Shown: positions 1-7,582, numbered from the stretch's first letter. The stretch is DNA of 20,286 bases from Clostridia bacterium (GCA_900763885.1 CAAFLY010000044.1:1-20286), one strand, 5' to 3'. Notes: generated by a model not told the origin, from the letters alone. Numbers and translations are program-made.

Positions 1-36
1 ATCCATACCATGCAGGAAGTGGTATAATCTCCGCAT
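1..36 (-). CDS. 5' end of an unidentified gene running off the window
   Basis: Only the first 12 codons are visible (MRRLYHFLHGMD). The ATG at 36 is preceded on the minus strand by a perfect AGGAGG (complement at 45-50) with 8-nt spacing, which decides this start. An ATG at 43 in another frame would sit only 1 nt from that site and is unlikely. The fragment is too short to assign to a family. It lies downstream of two terminator-like hairpins and of the promoter at 371-399, with no obvious promoter of its own in the 70 nt in front of it, so it may be read from that leader. It does not begin like ribosomal protein L28 or an Asp23 protein, the genes often found next to spoVM. Confidence 0.55.
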   Translation of the reverse strand, partial: MRRLYHFLHGMD

Positions 37-79
37 CGTACATACCTCCTCTCTCTTCTCTCTCTCTGTATACGGGCAC

Positions 80-105
80 AAAAAAAGACCGCGACAGGTG
101 CGGTC
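80..105 (-). terminator. Rho-independent terminator, second of a tandem pair
   Basis: On the minus strand GACCGC and GCGGTC form a perfect 6-bp stem around a 7-nt loop and are followed directly by seven T. It stands about 45 nt upstream of the start codon at 36. It could end the small transcription unit to its right or act as a conditional terminator in the leader of the gene at 36. Confidence 0.8.
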
Positions 106-143
106 AGAAGGGGTCCCGGAGAGGTTTGGGAAAAAGGCTCCGG

Positions 144-175
144 AAAAAACAAAAAACACACCCGCCTCGGATGTG
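144..175 (-). terminator. Rho-independent terminator of the small unit
   Basis: On the minus strand CACATCC and GGGTGTG pair around the loop GAGGC and are followed by TTTTTTGTTTTTT. It lies 55 nt beyond the stop of the 21-codon ORF, so the predicted transcript from the promoter at 371-399 would be about 220 nt. Confidence 0.82.
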
Positions 176-176
176 C

Positions 177-213
177 ATCGAAGAAGTGCGCGGAAAACGC
201 GTATTTCTTCTAT
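177..213. other. Long stem-loop
   Basis: Two 16-nt arms (177-192 and 198-213) enclose a GAAAA loop. Read on the plus strand, 15 of 16 positions pair, counting two G-T wobbles. On the minus strand, which is the likely transcript, those two wobbles become A-C mismatches but a CGCG clamp and a GAAGAA/TTCTTC block remain. It sits between the stop of the small ORF and the terminator at 144-175. Function unknown: it may be RNA structure or a binding site. Confidence 0.6.
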
Positions 214-229
214 CGGTACGTTTCAGGCG

Positions 230-295
230 TCAGATTTCAGGCGCAAAAACAACACCGGATACAGGGATCCGATTCCATATTGTATTCTTTTTCAT
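230..295 (-). CDS. 21-residue ORF of unknown function (possible leader or small peptide)
   Basis: The ATG at 295 is preceded by AAAGGAGGG with 7-nt spacing, a very strong ribosome binding site, and lies about 70 nt below a consensus promoter. The peptide begins MKKNTIWNRIPVSGV and ends FAPEI before a TGA. It has a basic start and a moderately hydrophobic, Val/Pro-containing second half. There is no run of a single amino acid, so a classical amino-acid attenuator is not indicated. Together with the following hairpin and terminator it makes a compact unit of about 220 nt. It could be a translated small peptide, a leader peptide for the gene at 36, or the remnant of a longer gene. I do not recognise a family. 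Confidence 0.45.
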   Translation of the reverse strand: MKKNTIWNRIPVSGVVFAPEI

Positions 296-370
296 GACAG
301 ATCCCTCCTTTGCAATATTGTGGGACGAAATAATGTTTGGAACACGGCGTAGGCGATACCGTGCAGTTAC

Positions 371-399
371 AGTATAGCATATCCGGGTGCGCTTGTCAA
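371..399 (-). promoter_or_regulatory. Consensus sigma-A promoter
   Basis: On the minus strand TTGACA (complement at 394-399) and TATACT (complement at 371-376) are separated by exactly 17 bp. Transcription would start near 364 and run towards the 21-codon ORF. It sits just after the terminator that closes the spoVM operon, so it starts an independent transcript. Confidence 0.8.
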
Positions 400-430
400 T
401 AGAGAACGGCAAAAATGTTCACAGAAAAGC

Positions 431-460
431 AAAAAACGCCGGGTTTGCATCCCCGACGTT
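431..460 (-). terminator. Rho-independent terminator closing the spoVM operon
   Basis: On the minus strand AACGTCGGG and CCCGGCGTT pair over nine positions (one G-T) around an 8-nt loop, followed by TTTT and then GCTTTT. It starts 11 nt after the spoVM stop codon, the expected end of the long housekeeping run. Confidence 0.85.
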
Positions 461-470
461 TTGGTATGTG

Positions 471-542
471 TTAACGTACATGAAAAATGCGGCGCAGGAT
501 AGACGCGAACACGCGCGGACTTTTCCAGATCACGACTTTCAT
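471..542 (-). CDS. spoVM: Stage V sporulation protein M (amphipathic spore-coat anchor)
   Basis: A 23-codon gene too short for ordinary gene callers. It starts at ATG 542 behind GGGAGG with 6-nt spacing and ends at TAA 471. The peptide starts MKVVIWKSPRVF and ends RRIFHVR. Aligned without gaps to Bacillus subtilis SpoVM as I recall it (26 residues, starting MKFYTIKLPKF), it keeps Met1, Lys2, Lys7, Pro9, a basic residue at 10, Ile15 and Arg17. SpoVM is a tiny amphipathic helix that recognises the convex forespore membrane and anchors the SpoIVA coat basement layer. In B. subtilis the gene also directly follows thiN. Here it lies 92 bp after thiN and just before a terminator. The order, length, Pro9 and helix pattern make the call strong, and it implies a spore former. 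The gap upstream holds a small inverted repeat (595-613); a sporulation-sigma promoter could not be confirmed. Confidence 0.88.
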   Translation of the reverse strand: MKVVIWKSPRVFASILRRIFHVR

Positions 543-594
543 GGCAATCCTCCCATCGATCGATTTTCACCGGTCAATGGCAGGATATGCGCGC

Positions 595-613
595 CTGTCA
601 TCCTTTGTGACAG
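595..613. other. Small inverted repeat upstream of spoVM
   Basis: CTGTCA and TGACAG form a perfect 6-bp inverted repeat around a 7-nt loop in the thiN-spoVM gap. No T-run follows, so it is not a terminator. It may affect thiN mRNA 3' end stability or be chance. Confidence 0.35.
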
Positions 614-634
614 CTTCTCCGACAAGCGGATCGC

Positions 635-1276
635 TTACCGCACGGATTCCATCACGACCGCCACACCGGATACCGTCACGACGGCAGTCCCGCCCGGCAG
701 AACCTCATTGCTCACCGCGTAGGGCAGCTCCCTGCGCAGCGTCGCGGCATGGAGGGGATATTTGCACCCGGTCAGCGTCACGACGCAGGTGTCTAAGGCG
801 AAAACGGAAAAATAGCCGCCGCGGTCCGGAATCTCGACCGTGCGATCCCGGCAGACCATGATCCGGTTCTCACCGTCGGTCAGGAGCGCGTCCACATGCC
901 GGTTTGTGAGATTTTCGAGATACAGGATGTTTGAAAAGCCATGATCCGCTCTGCCGCCCGTACCGCCCGCGATGGTGATCCGCCTGTAGCCGCGCTCGAT
1001 GGCCACATCACACGCGAGCATGGTATCCGTCACGTCCTTTTCGCACGGGACCCTGTAGATCTCCACCGAAGCGGGCAGGGTGCTTTTGTCGTGCCGGAGC
1101 GAATCGAAATCGCCGACCAGCAGATCCGGGGTGATCCCAAGCGCCGCCGCCTTGTCGTATCCGCTGTCCGCCGCGATGATGCAGTCCGGCTGCGGCAGGG
1201 CGGAGAGAGATAGCTTTGCCGGATCCCAGCAGCCGCCTGTGAAGATCAGGGCGTGCCGGATGTTGTTGTCTGTCAT
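635..1276 (-). CDS. thiN: Thiamine pyrophosphokinase
   Basis: The 213-residue protein transfers pyrophosphate from ATP to thiamine to make the cofactor thiamine pyrophosphate in the cytosol. Family motifs are visible in order: ADSG at 36-39 followed by a GITPDLLVGDFDS stretch (to 59), the DVTD acidic motif at 81-84, and GGTGGRADH at 104-112. Length matches the family (about 210-220). The ATG at 1276 has GGAGG 7 nt upstream, which fixes the start. It follows rsgA by 13 bp. In B. subtilis rpe lies between rsgA and thiN, and it is absent here. No TPP riboswitch is apparent in front, which fits expression as part of the long housekeeping operon. Confidence 0.93.
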   Translation of the reverse strand: MTDNNIRHALIFTGGCWDPAKLSLSALPQPDCIIAADSGYDKAAALGITPDLLVGDFDSLRHDKSTLPASVEIYRVPCEKDVTDTMLACDVAIERGYRRITIAGGTGGRADHGFSNILYLENLTNRHVDALLTDGENRIMVCRDRTVEIPDRGGYFSVFALDTCVVTLTGCKYPLHAATLRRELPYAVSNEVLPGGTAVVTVSGVAVVMESVR

Positions 1277-1289
1277 AGATTGTCCTCCC

Positions 1290-2345
1290 TTACCGTTTGC
1301 CGCGATGCTCGGATTCCTTCTGCCGCTGCCATTCCGGTTTTTCTAAGATCTCCCGCCGGATCGCCTGATAGCTTTCGTGCCGTTCCGGGGCGATTTTGCC
1401 TGCCGCCATCTTCGCGAGCACCGCGCAGCCCTCCTCTTTCGTATGCGTGCATTTCGTGTACCGGCATGTACCGAGGCAGTCCGCGAATTCCGGGAACGTA
1501 TCGGGCAGCTCCTCCACCGGGAAAAAGTCGAACCGCGTGAAATCGATCACGGAAAAGCCCGGCGTGTCGGCAAGAAAGTACCGTGCGCCGCCGCTTGTGA
1601 CCGGATACAGCTCTACGTGCCGTGTGGTATGCCGTCCGCGCTGGATTTTCCGGCTGACCGTGTTCGTCTTGAGCGCGAGATGGGGGTACAGCCGGGTCAT
1701 GAGCGTCGATTTCCCGGCGGCGGAGACTCCCGCAAACGCGGCGGTCACCTCCCCTGTCACGGCGATGGCGGCGAGATACGATTCCAGCGCGTCGATCCCT
1801 TCTCCGGACACCGCACTGAGCGGAAAGACCGGGAAGCCAGCCGTCTCGTAGATGTGCGCGATTTTTGCCGCCATTTCCGGATCCATATCGGTTTTGCTCG
1901 TGACGATGACCGGGGTGATCCCGCCGTGGACCGCGATGGCTGTCAGCTTATCCGCCATGCAGAGATCCGGCAGAGGGGACGCGCACGGCAAAAGGATGAA
2001 GAGATGCGTGAGATTCGACAGCGGCGGCCGGATCAGCGCGTTTTTCCGCTCCCGGATCGCGTCGATGACCCACAGAGCCTCCGCCTCCTTTTTCCTCTGG
2101 GCGCGGGCGGCAAAATCGGCGTCCGGCTCGGGATCGTCTGTTTCCCGCGCGGGCAGAACGGTCACATGATCGCCGACCAGCGGGGTGATCCCATCCCGGC
2201 GAAAATGACCGCGCGCGCGGCAAAGGAGCATATCCTCTCTGTCGGGGCAGTATACGCCGTACAGCCCGCCCAGTCCGCGGCAGATCGTTCCGTCGATCCC
2301 GCAATCCCGCATAGCAGTAATTTCTTCTGTCAAGGTACACCTCAT
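1290..2345 (-). CDS. rsgA: Ribosome small subunit-dependent GTPase A (circularly permuted)
   Basis: RsgA checks late 30S subunit assembly and hydrolyses GTP on release. An N-terminal OB fold (about 15-115) is followed by a circularly permuted GTPase domain with G4 TSKTD (149-153), G5 SAVSG (177-181), G1 GVSAAGKST (206-214) and G3 DTPGF (260-264), then the zinc motif with Cys294, Cys299, His301 and Cys307. At 351 residues it is longer than usual (about 290-310), partly from a charged insert in the OB region (about 67-92). The start is uncertain. ATG 2345 has only AGGA one base away, while an in-frame TTG at 2333 sits 4 nt behind GAGGTG, and an ATG at 2312 is also possible. It lies 30 bp after prkC, matching the conserved prpC-prkC-rsgA order. 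Confidence 0.93.
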   Translation of the reverse strand: MRCTLTEEITAMRDCGIDGTICRGLGGLYGVYCPDREDMLLCRARGHFRRDGITPLVGDHVTVLPARETDDPEPDADFAARAQRKKEAEALWVIDAIRERKNALIRPPLSNLTHLFILLPCASPLPDLCMADKLTAIAVHGGITPVIVTSKTDMDPEMAAKIAHIYETAGFPVFPLSAVSGEGIDALESYLAAIAVTGEVTAAFAGVSAAGKSTLMTRLYPHLALKTNTVSRKIQRGRHTTRHVELYPVTSGGARYFLADTPGFSVIDFTRFDFFPVEELPDTFPEFADCLGTCRYTKCTHTKEEGCAVLAKMAAGKIAPERHESYQAIRREILEKPEWQRQKESEHRGKR

Positions 2346-2375
2346 GTCCTGTGTGTTTTTTCGTGCAAATGGGAT

Positions 2376-4226
2376 TCAGCGGAAGTAGGACGGGAATCCG
2401 CCGCCGCCGTCACCACTGCCACCGCTGTCACCGTCGTCGTCCCCTGGGTTGTCGCCAAATCCGTAGGGTGCGGTTTCCTCCGGTTCGGTCTCCGGCTGCG
2501 CGGTCTCTGTTTCCCGCGGCGTATAATCGTAGGGGGAGGGCGCGACCGTTCCGTCTCCGGTGTAATACGCGCCGCCGCTGACCACGAAATCGATTTTCGC
2601 GTATTTCACGATCTCCTTGTACGGGTCCGCGCTTTGCTCGATCACGGTACCCGCCGCCTGACCGGACTGCCGATACGTGACCTCGCCCGGACGGAGATCG
2701 TTTTCGATCAGCTTGACCAGTGCCTCCGCCTCGGACAGTCCCGCGAACGCGGGGACCATCACCATTTGATTCTGGCTGCCCTGGCTGACATAGAGCTTGA
2801 CGGTATCGCCGATGTTCAGTACCGTCCCGGCGGCAGGCTCCGTTTTCACCACATAGCCGACCGTGTAATATTCGCTTGCGATCTGCTCCGTTTCGCATTT
2901 GAGACCGAGCTTGCGCAGCGCGGCGTCTGCTTCCCGGTAATCGCGGACGGTGTAATCCTCCAAAACGACCGTCTCCGTTCCCTTGGAGATGACGAGCGAC
3001 ACGGCGCATTTCTGTTTTCCTGCCAGGATCTTCTTCGATTCTCCCGCTTTCGGGGTCTGGTCCATGATCTGTCCCTCGGGAACGCTGTCGCTGTATTTGT
3101 ACGACACGTTGCCAAGGGTGTACTGCATCGACCCGGCGAGGAAGTTCTGCAGCTCGTCCGTATACATATTGCCGACAAAGTCCTGCACGGAGATCGTCTG
3201 GTAGTTGTTCGCCGGACTGTTGATAAAGAGCTTGTCCACGATATAATAGACGCTCACGCCCGCCACGAGGAGGAACGCCAGAACCACACCCATGATGATC
3301 GGGAACATGGTGCGGCTGCCTTTTTTGACCTTTTTCGCGCCGCTTCCCGCTTTTTTGACCGCGCGGCTGTTTTCCCGGAACACGACTCTGGGATTCTCCC
3401 GGAGCTTCTGGATGTGGGCGAGCATATCCTCCGCGCTCTGGTACCGATCGTCGGGATTTTTCTCCATCGCGCGGCAGATGATCTGTTCCAGTCCCACCGG
3501 GATCTGCGGATTGATCTCGCGCGGCGGCACCGCCGTTTCGTTGACCTGCATCAGCGCGACGGAAACCGGTGTGTCCGCGGTAAACGGGAGCTGGCCGGTC
3601 GCCATTTCATAAAGCATCACGCCGAGGGAGTATAGGTCGCTGCGGGAGTCGATCTGACCGCCCTCCACCTGCTCCGGACTGATGTAGTACACGGTGCCGA
3701 TCGCCTTGTCGGTCAGAGTGACGGTCTCCGCGTTCGGCAGCTTCGCGATTCCGAAATCCATCACCTTGATGATCCCGTTTTTGAGGAGCATGATGTTCTG
3801 CGGCTTGATGTCCCGGTGGATGATCCCCTTCTTGTGCGCGTGGTCGAGGGCACGCAGGATCTGGGTCGTGTAGCCGACGATCTCGCGCAGATTCAGGACC
3901 TCCCGGTGGCGCATATAGTTTTTGAGCGTGATGCCGTCCACGAATTCCATGACGATATATTTGATGTTCTCGCGCACGGACACGTCGTAGATGTTCACAA
4001 TGTTCGGATGGGACAGCATCGCGATCGCTTTGTATTCGTTGATAAACCGCTTGACGGACGGCTCATCCCCGGCGATCTCGTCCTTCAGAATCTTTACGGC
4101 GACCACACGGCGCATCAGAAGATCGGTTGCCTTGAACACGATCGCCATGCCGCCGATACCGATGACCCGTTCGATCCGGTAGCGGTTGTCGAAGATCTGA
4201 CCGACGTATTTTTCGTAATTATCCAT
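2376..4226 (-). CDS. prkC: PASTA-domain Ser/Thr protein kinase
   Basis: A membrane kinase that senses peptidoglycan fragments or lipid II and phosphorylates cell-wall, division and translation proteins. The Hanks kinase domain (about 16-270) has the glycine loop GIGGMA (23-28), Lys45, HRDIKPQN (137-144) and DFG (157-159). A basic juxtamembrane stretch (about 287-306) precedes one transmembrane helix (about 307-330). Three extracellular PASTA-like repeats follow (about 345-416, 417-483, 488-552), then an acidic Gly/Asp/Pro tail to 616. An ATG at 4226 follows AAAGG with about 9-nt spacing. Its cognate phosphatase lies directly upstream (94-bp gap), the usual arrangement. The symbol follows the B. 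subtilis name; stkP or pknB are the same family. Confidence 0.95.
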   Translation of the reverse strand: MDNYEKYVGQIFDNRYRIERVIGIGGMAIVFKATDLLMRRVVAVKILKDEIAGDEPSVKRFINEYKAIAMLSHPNIVNIYDVSVRENIKYIVMEFVDGITLKNYMRHREVLNLREIVGYTTQILRALDHAHKKGIIHRDIKPQNIMLLKNGIIKVMDFGIAKLPNAETVTLTDKAIGTVYYISPEQVEGGQIDSRSDLYSLGVMLYEMATGQLPFTADTPVSVALMQVNETAVPPREINPQIPVGLEQIICRAMEKNPDDRYQSAEDMLAHIQKLRENPRVVFRENSRAVKKAGSGAKKVKKGSRTMFPIIMGVVLAFLLVAGVSVYYIVDKLFINSPANNYQTISVQDFVGNMYTDELQNFLAGSMQYTLGNVSYKYSDSVPEGQIMDQTPKAGESKKILAGKQKCAVSLVISKGTETVVLEDYTVRDYREADAALRKLGLKCETEQIASEYYTVGYVVKTEPAAGTVLNIGDTVKLYVSQGSQNQMVMVPAFAGLSEAEALVKLIENDLRPGEVTYRQSGQAAGTVIEQSADPYKEIVKYAKIDFVVSGGAYYTGDGTVAPSPYDYTPRETETAQPETEPEETAPYGFGDNPGDDDGDSGGSGDGGGGFPSYFR

Positions 4227-4320
4227 ACTGTAGTACCTTTCGGTGAGTTACCGCGTCCGGGATGTACGGATACATTCCGGCACGGTGAGGCAGAGAGCGG
4301 ATTCCGTATCGGGATGGCTC

Positions 4321-5088
4321 TCAGACCGCGATGATGACCGCCGTGATGTTGTCGCTGCCGCCGTCGTCGTTTGCCGCGCGAATGAGGGCTGCACAGGCGG
4401 ACGCGAGGGAATCGCCGTCCTCATGGCTGCATTTGCCCACGATCCGATCGATTTCCTCCGGTTCTACATGATTGGTCAGACCGTCGGAGCAGAGAATGAT
4501 GTATTCCCCACAGGCGTCGGCGCGCGGGATCATGAATACATCCGCGTTGACGGTCCGTTCTGTGCCGACCGCGCGGGTGATGATGTTCTTGTGGCGGGAA
4601 TGGCGCGCTTCCTCCGGCGTGAGCTGTCCGATGTCCACGAGGTACTGGACCATGGAGTGATCGTGCGTGATCTGCCGGATGCCGTTGTTGTGTGTCAGGT
4701 ACATCCGACTGTCCCCGACGTTGATGGCGTACACCATATCGGGCAGCACGAGACAACCGACCAGCGTTGTTCCCATCCCGGCCAGGGCTTCGTCCACGCT
4801 GCTCTTCCGGTAGACGGTGCGGTTTGCCTCCACGGACGCCTCCACGAGCATATCGTTGATCTCCTCCTCGCTCATCCCGGCAAACAGGGGATATTCCGCC
4901 TCCCTGTCGCCGATGACCTGCATGAAGGAACGGGTCGCCATACTGCTTGCCACATTGCCGCCGTTCGCACCGCCCATACCGTCGCAGACCACGGCAGCCA
5001 GCACCCCGTCGTCAAAGGCGCGGATCGTAAAATTGTCCTGGTTCACACTGCGCCGCATTCCGACGTCTGTTTTTCCGTAAAAATACAT
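4321..5088 (-). CDS. prpC: PP2C-type Ser/Thr protein phosphatase (Stp/PrpC)
   Basis: A 255-residue cytosolic metal-dependent phosphatase that reverses phosphorylation by the neighbouring PASTA kinase. PP2C motifs are complete: DVGMRRSVNQDN near the N terminus (metal Asp18), VCDGMGG at 34-40 (Asp36), GMGTT and NVGDSR in the middle, SDGLTNHV, and GGSDNITAV close to the C terminus. The start MYFYGKTDVG at 5088 follows GAGGAG with about 10-nt spacing. It lies 34 bp after rlmN and 94 bp before prkC, the conserved rlmN-prpC-prkC order. Length is normal for the bacterial single-domain family. Confidence 0.95.
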   Translation of the reverse strand: MYFYGKTDVGMRRSVNQDNFTIRAFDDGVLAAVVCDGMGGANGGNVASSMATRSFMQVIGDREAEYPLFAGMSEEEINDMLVEASVEANRTVYRKSSVDEALAGMGTTLVGCLVLPDMVYAINVGDSRMYLTHNNGIRQITHDHSMVQYLVDIGQLTPEEARHSRHKNIITRAVGTERTVNADVFMIPRADACGEYIILCSDGLTNHVEPEEIDRIVGKCSHEDGDSLASACAALIRAANDDGGSDNITAVIIAV

Positions 5089-5122
5089 ATGCGTCTAACT
5101 CCTCTATGTGCATGATTGGACG

Positions 5123-6256
5123 TTATTCTCTACTTGTGGAATCGGGAGCCTCACCTGTGCTCTCCGATTTTTCCGCCATCCCCACCGCGTTTTTCCGACG
5201 GAGCCGCAGCTGTCCGCATGACGCGTCTATATCCCCGCCAAGGTGGCGCCGGATCGTCGCGTTGACGCCGCAGTCCTCGAGTGTTTTCCGGAAATTCTCC
5301 GCGCTCTGTCTGCCTGGACGGATCAGTCCCGTTTCCGCCACCGGATTTAAGGGAATGAGATTCACGTGGCAGGGGCAGCGCATCCCCCGCTTCAACACAT
5401 GGGCGAGATGGCGTGCCTGCTCCGGCGTGTCGTTTTTGCCGGCGATCAGGGTGTATTCAAAGGAGACGCGCCGCCCGGTTTTCGCGAAATAATGCCGGCA
5501 CGCGGCAAGCAGCTCCGCGATCGGGTACTTTTTGTTGATCGGCATCAGAGCGGACCGGGTCTCGTCATCGGCGGCGTGAAGAGATACCGACAGGGTGACG
5601 GGCAGTCCCTCGTTCGCGAGATCGTAGATCCGCGGGACAATGCCGCAGGTCGAGAGGGAGATGTGCCGCAGTCCGATCCCATAGCCCTCCGGCAGACTGA
5701 CGAGGCGCAGAAACCGGACCACATTGTCGTAATTGTCGAGCGGTTCCCCGATGCCCATCAGCACCACGCCGTCCACGCGCTCTCCGGTATCTCTGGACGC
5801 GAGGAGAATCTGCCCGAGAATCTCCGACGGATAAAGACTGCGGACCTGTCCGTTCAGGGTGGACGCGCAGAATCGGCAGCCCATCCGACAGCCCGCCTGT
5901 GACGATACGCAGAGCGTGTTCCCATGGTGATAGCGCATGAAAACGCATTCCACACATTCGCCGTCGTGGAGGGACAGGAGATACTTGACCGTGCCGTCCT
6001 CCGCCGATACGTGCTTTTCCGCGATTTCCGGCAGGTACCACGCCGTATGCGCCGCGATTTTCTGTCGGAACGCCGCGGGCAGATTTGTCATTTCGGACAG
6101 CGGCGTGCCCTTTGCCAGCCACGAATAGAGTTGTCCGGCGCGGTATCCCGCCTCCCCCAGCGAAACGACCAGGGTCCTGACCTCCTCCGGCGTCATGGAA
6201 AAGAGATCCGGCAGAGGTGTGCTTTCGATTTTGTTCTTGTTTTCCATCATTTGCAT
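5123..6256 (-). CDS. rlmN: Dual-specificity 23S rRNA / tRNA adenine-C2 methyltransferase
   Basis: This radical SAM enzyme methylates C2 of adenosine 2503 in 23S rRNA and of adenosine 37 in some tRNAs, using a methylated cysteine intermediate. The 377-residue product has the Cx3CxxC iron-sulfur motif CRMGCRFC (Cys123, 127, 130), the preceding SSQAGC region with Cys116, the GIGEPLDN motif (168-175) and the C-terminal GGDIDASCGQL with Cys347. Cys116 and Cys347 match the two catalytic cysteines (118 and 355) of E. coli RlmN. The start at 6256 is only 9 bp after the rsmB stop, and GGTGA formed by the end of rsmB serves as the ribosome binding site, so translation is probably coupled. In-frame ATGs two and three codons later are alternatives. 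Confidence 0.95.
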   Translation of the reverse strand: MQMMENKNKIESTPLPDLFSMTPEEVRTLVVSLGEAGYRAGQLYSWLAKGTPLSEMTNLPAAFRQKIAAHTAWYLPEIAEKHVSAEDGTVKYLLSLHDGECVECVFMRYHHGNTLCVSSQAGCRMGCRFCASTLNGQVRSLYPSEILGQILLASRDTGERVDGVVLMGIGEPLDNYDNVVRFLRLVSLPEGYGIGLRHISLSTCGIVPRIYDLANEGLPVTLSVSLHAADDETRSALMPINKKYPIAELLAACRHYFAKTGRRVSFEYTLIAGKNDTPEQARHLAHVLKRGMRCPCHVNLIPLNPVAETGLIRPGRQSAENFRKTLEDCGVNATIRRHLGGDIDASCGQLRLRRKNAVGMAEKSESTGEAPDSTSRE

Positions 6257-6265
6257 ATTGATCGA

Positions 6266-7582
6266 TCACCGCATCCGCGCATCCCGGCGGAGACGTGCGA
6301 TGAAGAAGCCGTCGGTGTGGTGGAGGTGCGGAAAGAGGGTCAGCATACCATCCTCCGCGCGGTATGTGCCGAACGTGAACGGTTCTAAGGCGTAATTGCC
6401 GTGGTTTTCGAGAAAATCCGCCACCACATCCTCGTTTTCCGCTCTGCGCAGCGTACAGGTCGAATAGACAAGCACGCCGCCCGGCTTTACATAGCGGCTC
6501 GCGCCGTCGAGGACAGCCCGCTGCACCTCCGGCAGATGTTCGATCCCCGCGATGGATTTGTAGCGGATGTCCGGCTTTTTCGCCAGCACCCCCAGTCCCG
6601 AGCATGGCGCGTCGCACAGCACCCGATCCGCGTTTCCGATGAGGGCGGGCGCGGGTTCTCTGGCGTCCCGCTTTTCCGTGCGAATGCAGGTCAATCCCAG
6701 CTTCGCGGCGGTCCGTGTGACGAGGGAGAGCTTGTTTTCGTGCAGATCAAAGGCGCAGAGGGTGCCGTCGTCCGCCATATCCAGTGCCATCGAAAAGCTC
6801 TTGCCGCCCGGACAGGCACAGGTATCCGCGATCGTCTCTCCGGGGCGCGCGCCGACCACGCAGGTGCATAGCCGCGACGCCGGATCCTCCACGAAGCAGT
6901 CCCCGTCCGTCAGGCAGGCGCGCACCGCGTCGTCTATCGCGGGCACCTCCACCATTCCCGGCAGAGAGGTCACCTTCCCGCCGACACGATCGGCAAGCTC
7001 TGCCTCCGTCAGCCGCATCGTGTTGCACCGGAGCGAGACGGTCGGCGCGGTTTCCGTATAGGCCGCGATTTTCTCCGCTGTCTCCATCCCGTAGGAATCG
7101 GCGAACAGGCGGAGCAGGCCGCACGGCAGGGAATAGCGAACGCTTGCCGCGTAGATCGGATCCGCTGCCGGGTCGGGATAGCGGATCACGCCGCCGTCCC
7201 GGAGGAATGCGCGCAGGATCGCGTTGACAAAGCCCTTTTTCGCGCGCGCCGCCAGCTCCACCGTTTCCGAAACGGCAGCGTGTGCCGGGATCCGGTCGCA
7301 GAACGCGAGCTGATAGATACCGAGGTGCAGCGCGGTGCGGACATACGGATCCATCCCCGCCGCTTTCGTTTCTCTGGCATAGGTGTCGATCACAAAATCG
7401 AGGGTGATCCGCTTTTCCGTCACGCCGTAGACAAGACGCGTATAGAGCGCGCTGTCCGCAGAGGACATGGGGTGTCGGCGCAGCACCGCGTCGATTTCCA
7501 GATTGGCATATTTCCCCGCCTCCTCAATGGCGACAAGGGAATCCAGCGCGAGACGGCGCGGCGAGGTGGATGACGTGTTCAT
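6266..7582 (-). CDS. rsmB: 16S rRNA (cytosine-967-C5) methyltransferase
   Basis: The enzyme makes m5C967 in 16S rRNA from SAM. The 438-residue protein has a NusB-like RNA-binding domain (about 5-140), then a Rossmann methyltransferase domain with the SAM motif DTCACPGGK (253-261), DAPCSGLG (324-331, Cys327) and STC (374-376, Cys376); the two cysteines are the release/nucleophile pair of m5C enzymes. The SAM motif has Cys where the family usually has Ala (CAAPGGK). The start at 7582 follows TTGGAG with 5-nt spacing. A 126-bp gap with a TTTTTGCG palindrome separates it from the upstream peptidase gene. The tight junction with rlmN makes an rRNA-methylation pair. Confidence 0.94.
   Translation of the reverse strand: MNTSSTSPRRLALDSLVAIEEAGKYANLEIDAVLRRHPMSSADSALYTRLVYGVTEKRITLDFVIDTYARETKAAGMDPYVRTALHLGIYQLAFCDRIPAHAAVSETVELAARAKKGFVNAILRAFLRDGGVIRYPDPAADPIYAASVRYSLPCGLLRLFADSYGMETAEKIAAYTETAPTVSLRCNTMRLTEAELADRVGGKVTSLPGMVEVPAIDDAVRACLTDGDCFVEDPASRLCTCVVGARPGETIADTCACPGGKSFSMALDMADDGTLCAFDLHENKLSLVTRTAAKLGLTCIRTEKRDAREPAPALIGNADRVLCDAPCSGLGVLAKKPDIRYKSIAGIEHLPEVQRAVLDGASRYVKPGGVLVYSTCTLRRAENEDVVADFLENHGNYALEPFTFGTYRAEDGMLTLFPHLHHTDGFFIARLRRDARMR

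Noticed and set aside
144..364. Idea that the small unit is 6S RNA, SRP RNA or a known riboswitch
   Set aside because: The ends do not form a long closing stem with a central bubble, the SRP GGAAG-type core is absent, and no riboswitch core sequence was recognised. Left as unknown.
543..634. Possible sigma-E promoter of spoVM (CATATCCT near the centre of the gap)
   Set aside because: It resembles the -10 element but no convincing -35 lies at the right distance, so it is not listed as a feature.
1377..3635. 752-residue open frame on the plus strand
   Set aside because: It runs antisense to rsgA and prkC, has no ribosome binding site, and its composition is Arg/His/Asp-rich as expected of the reverse strand of GC-rich genes.
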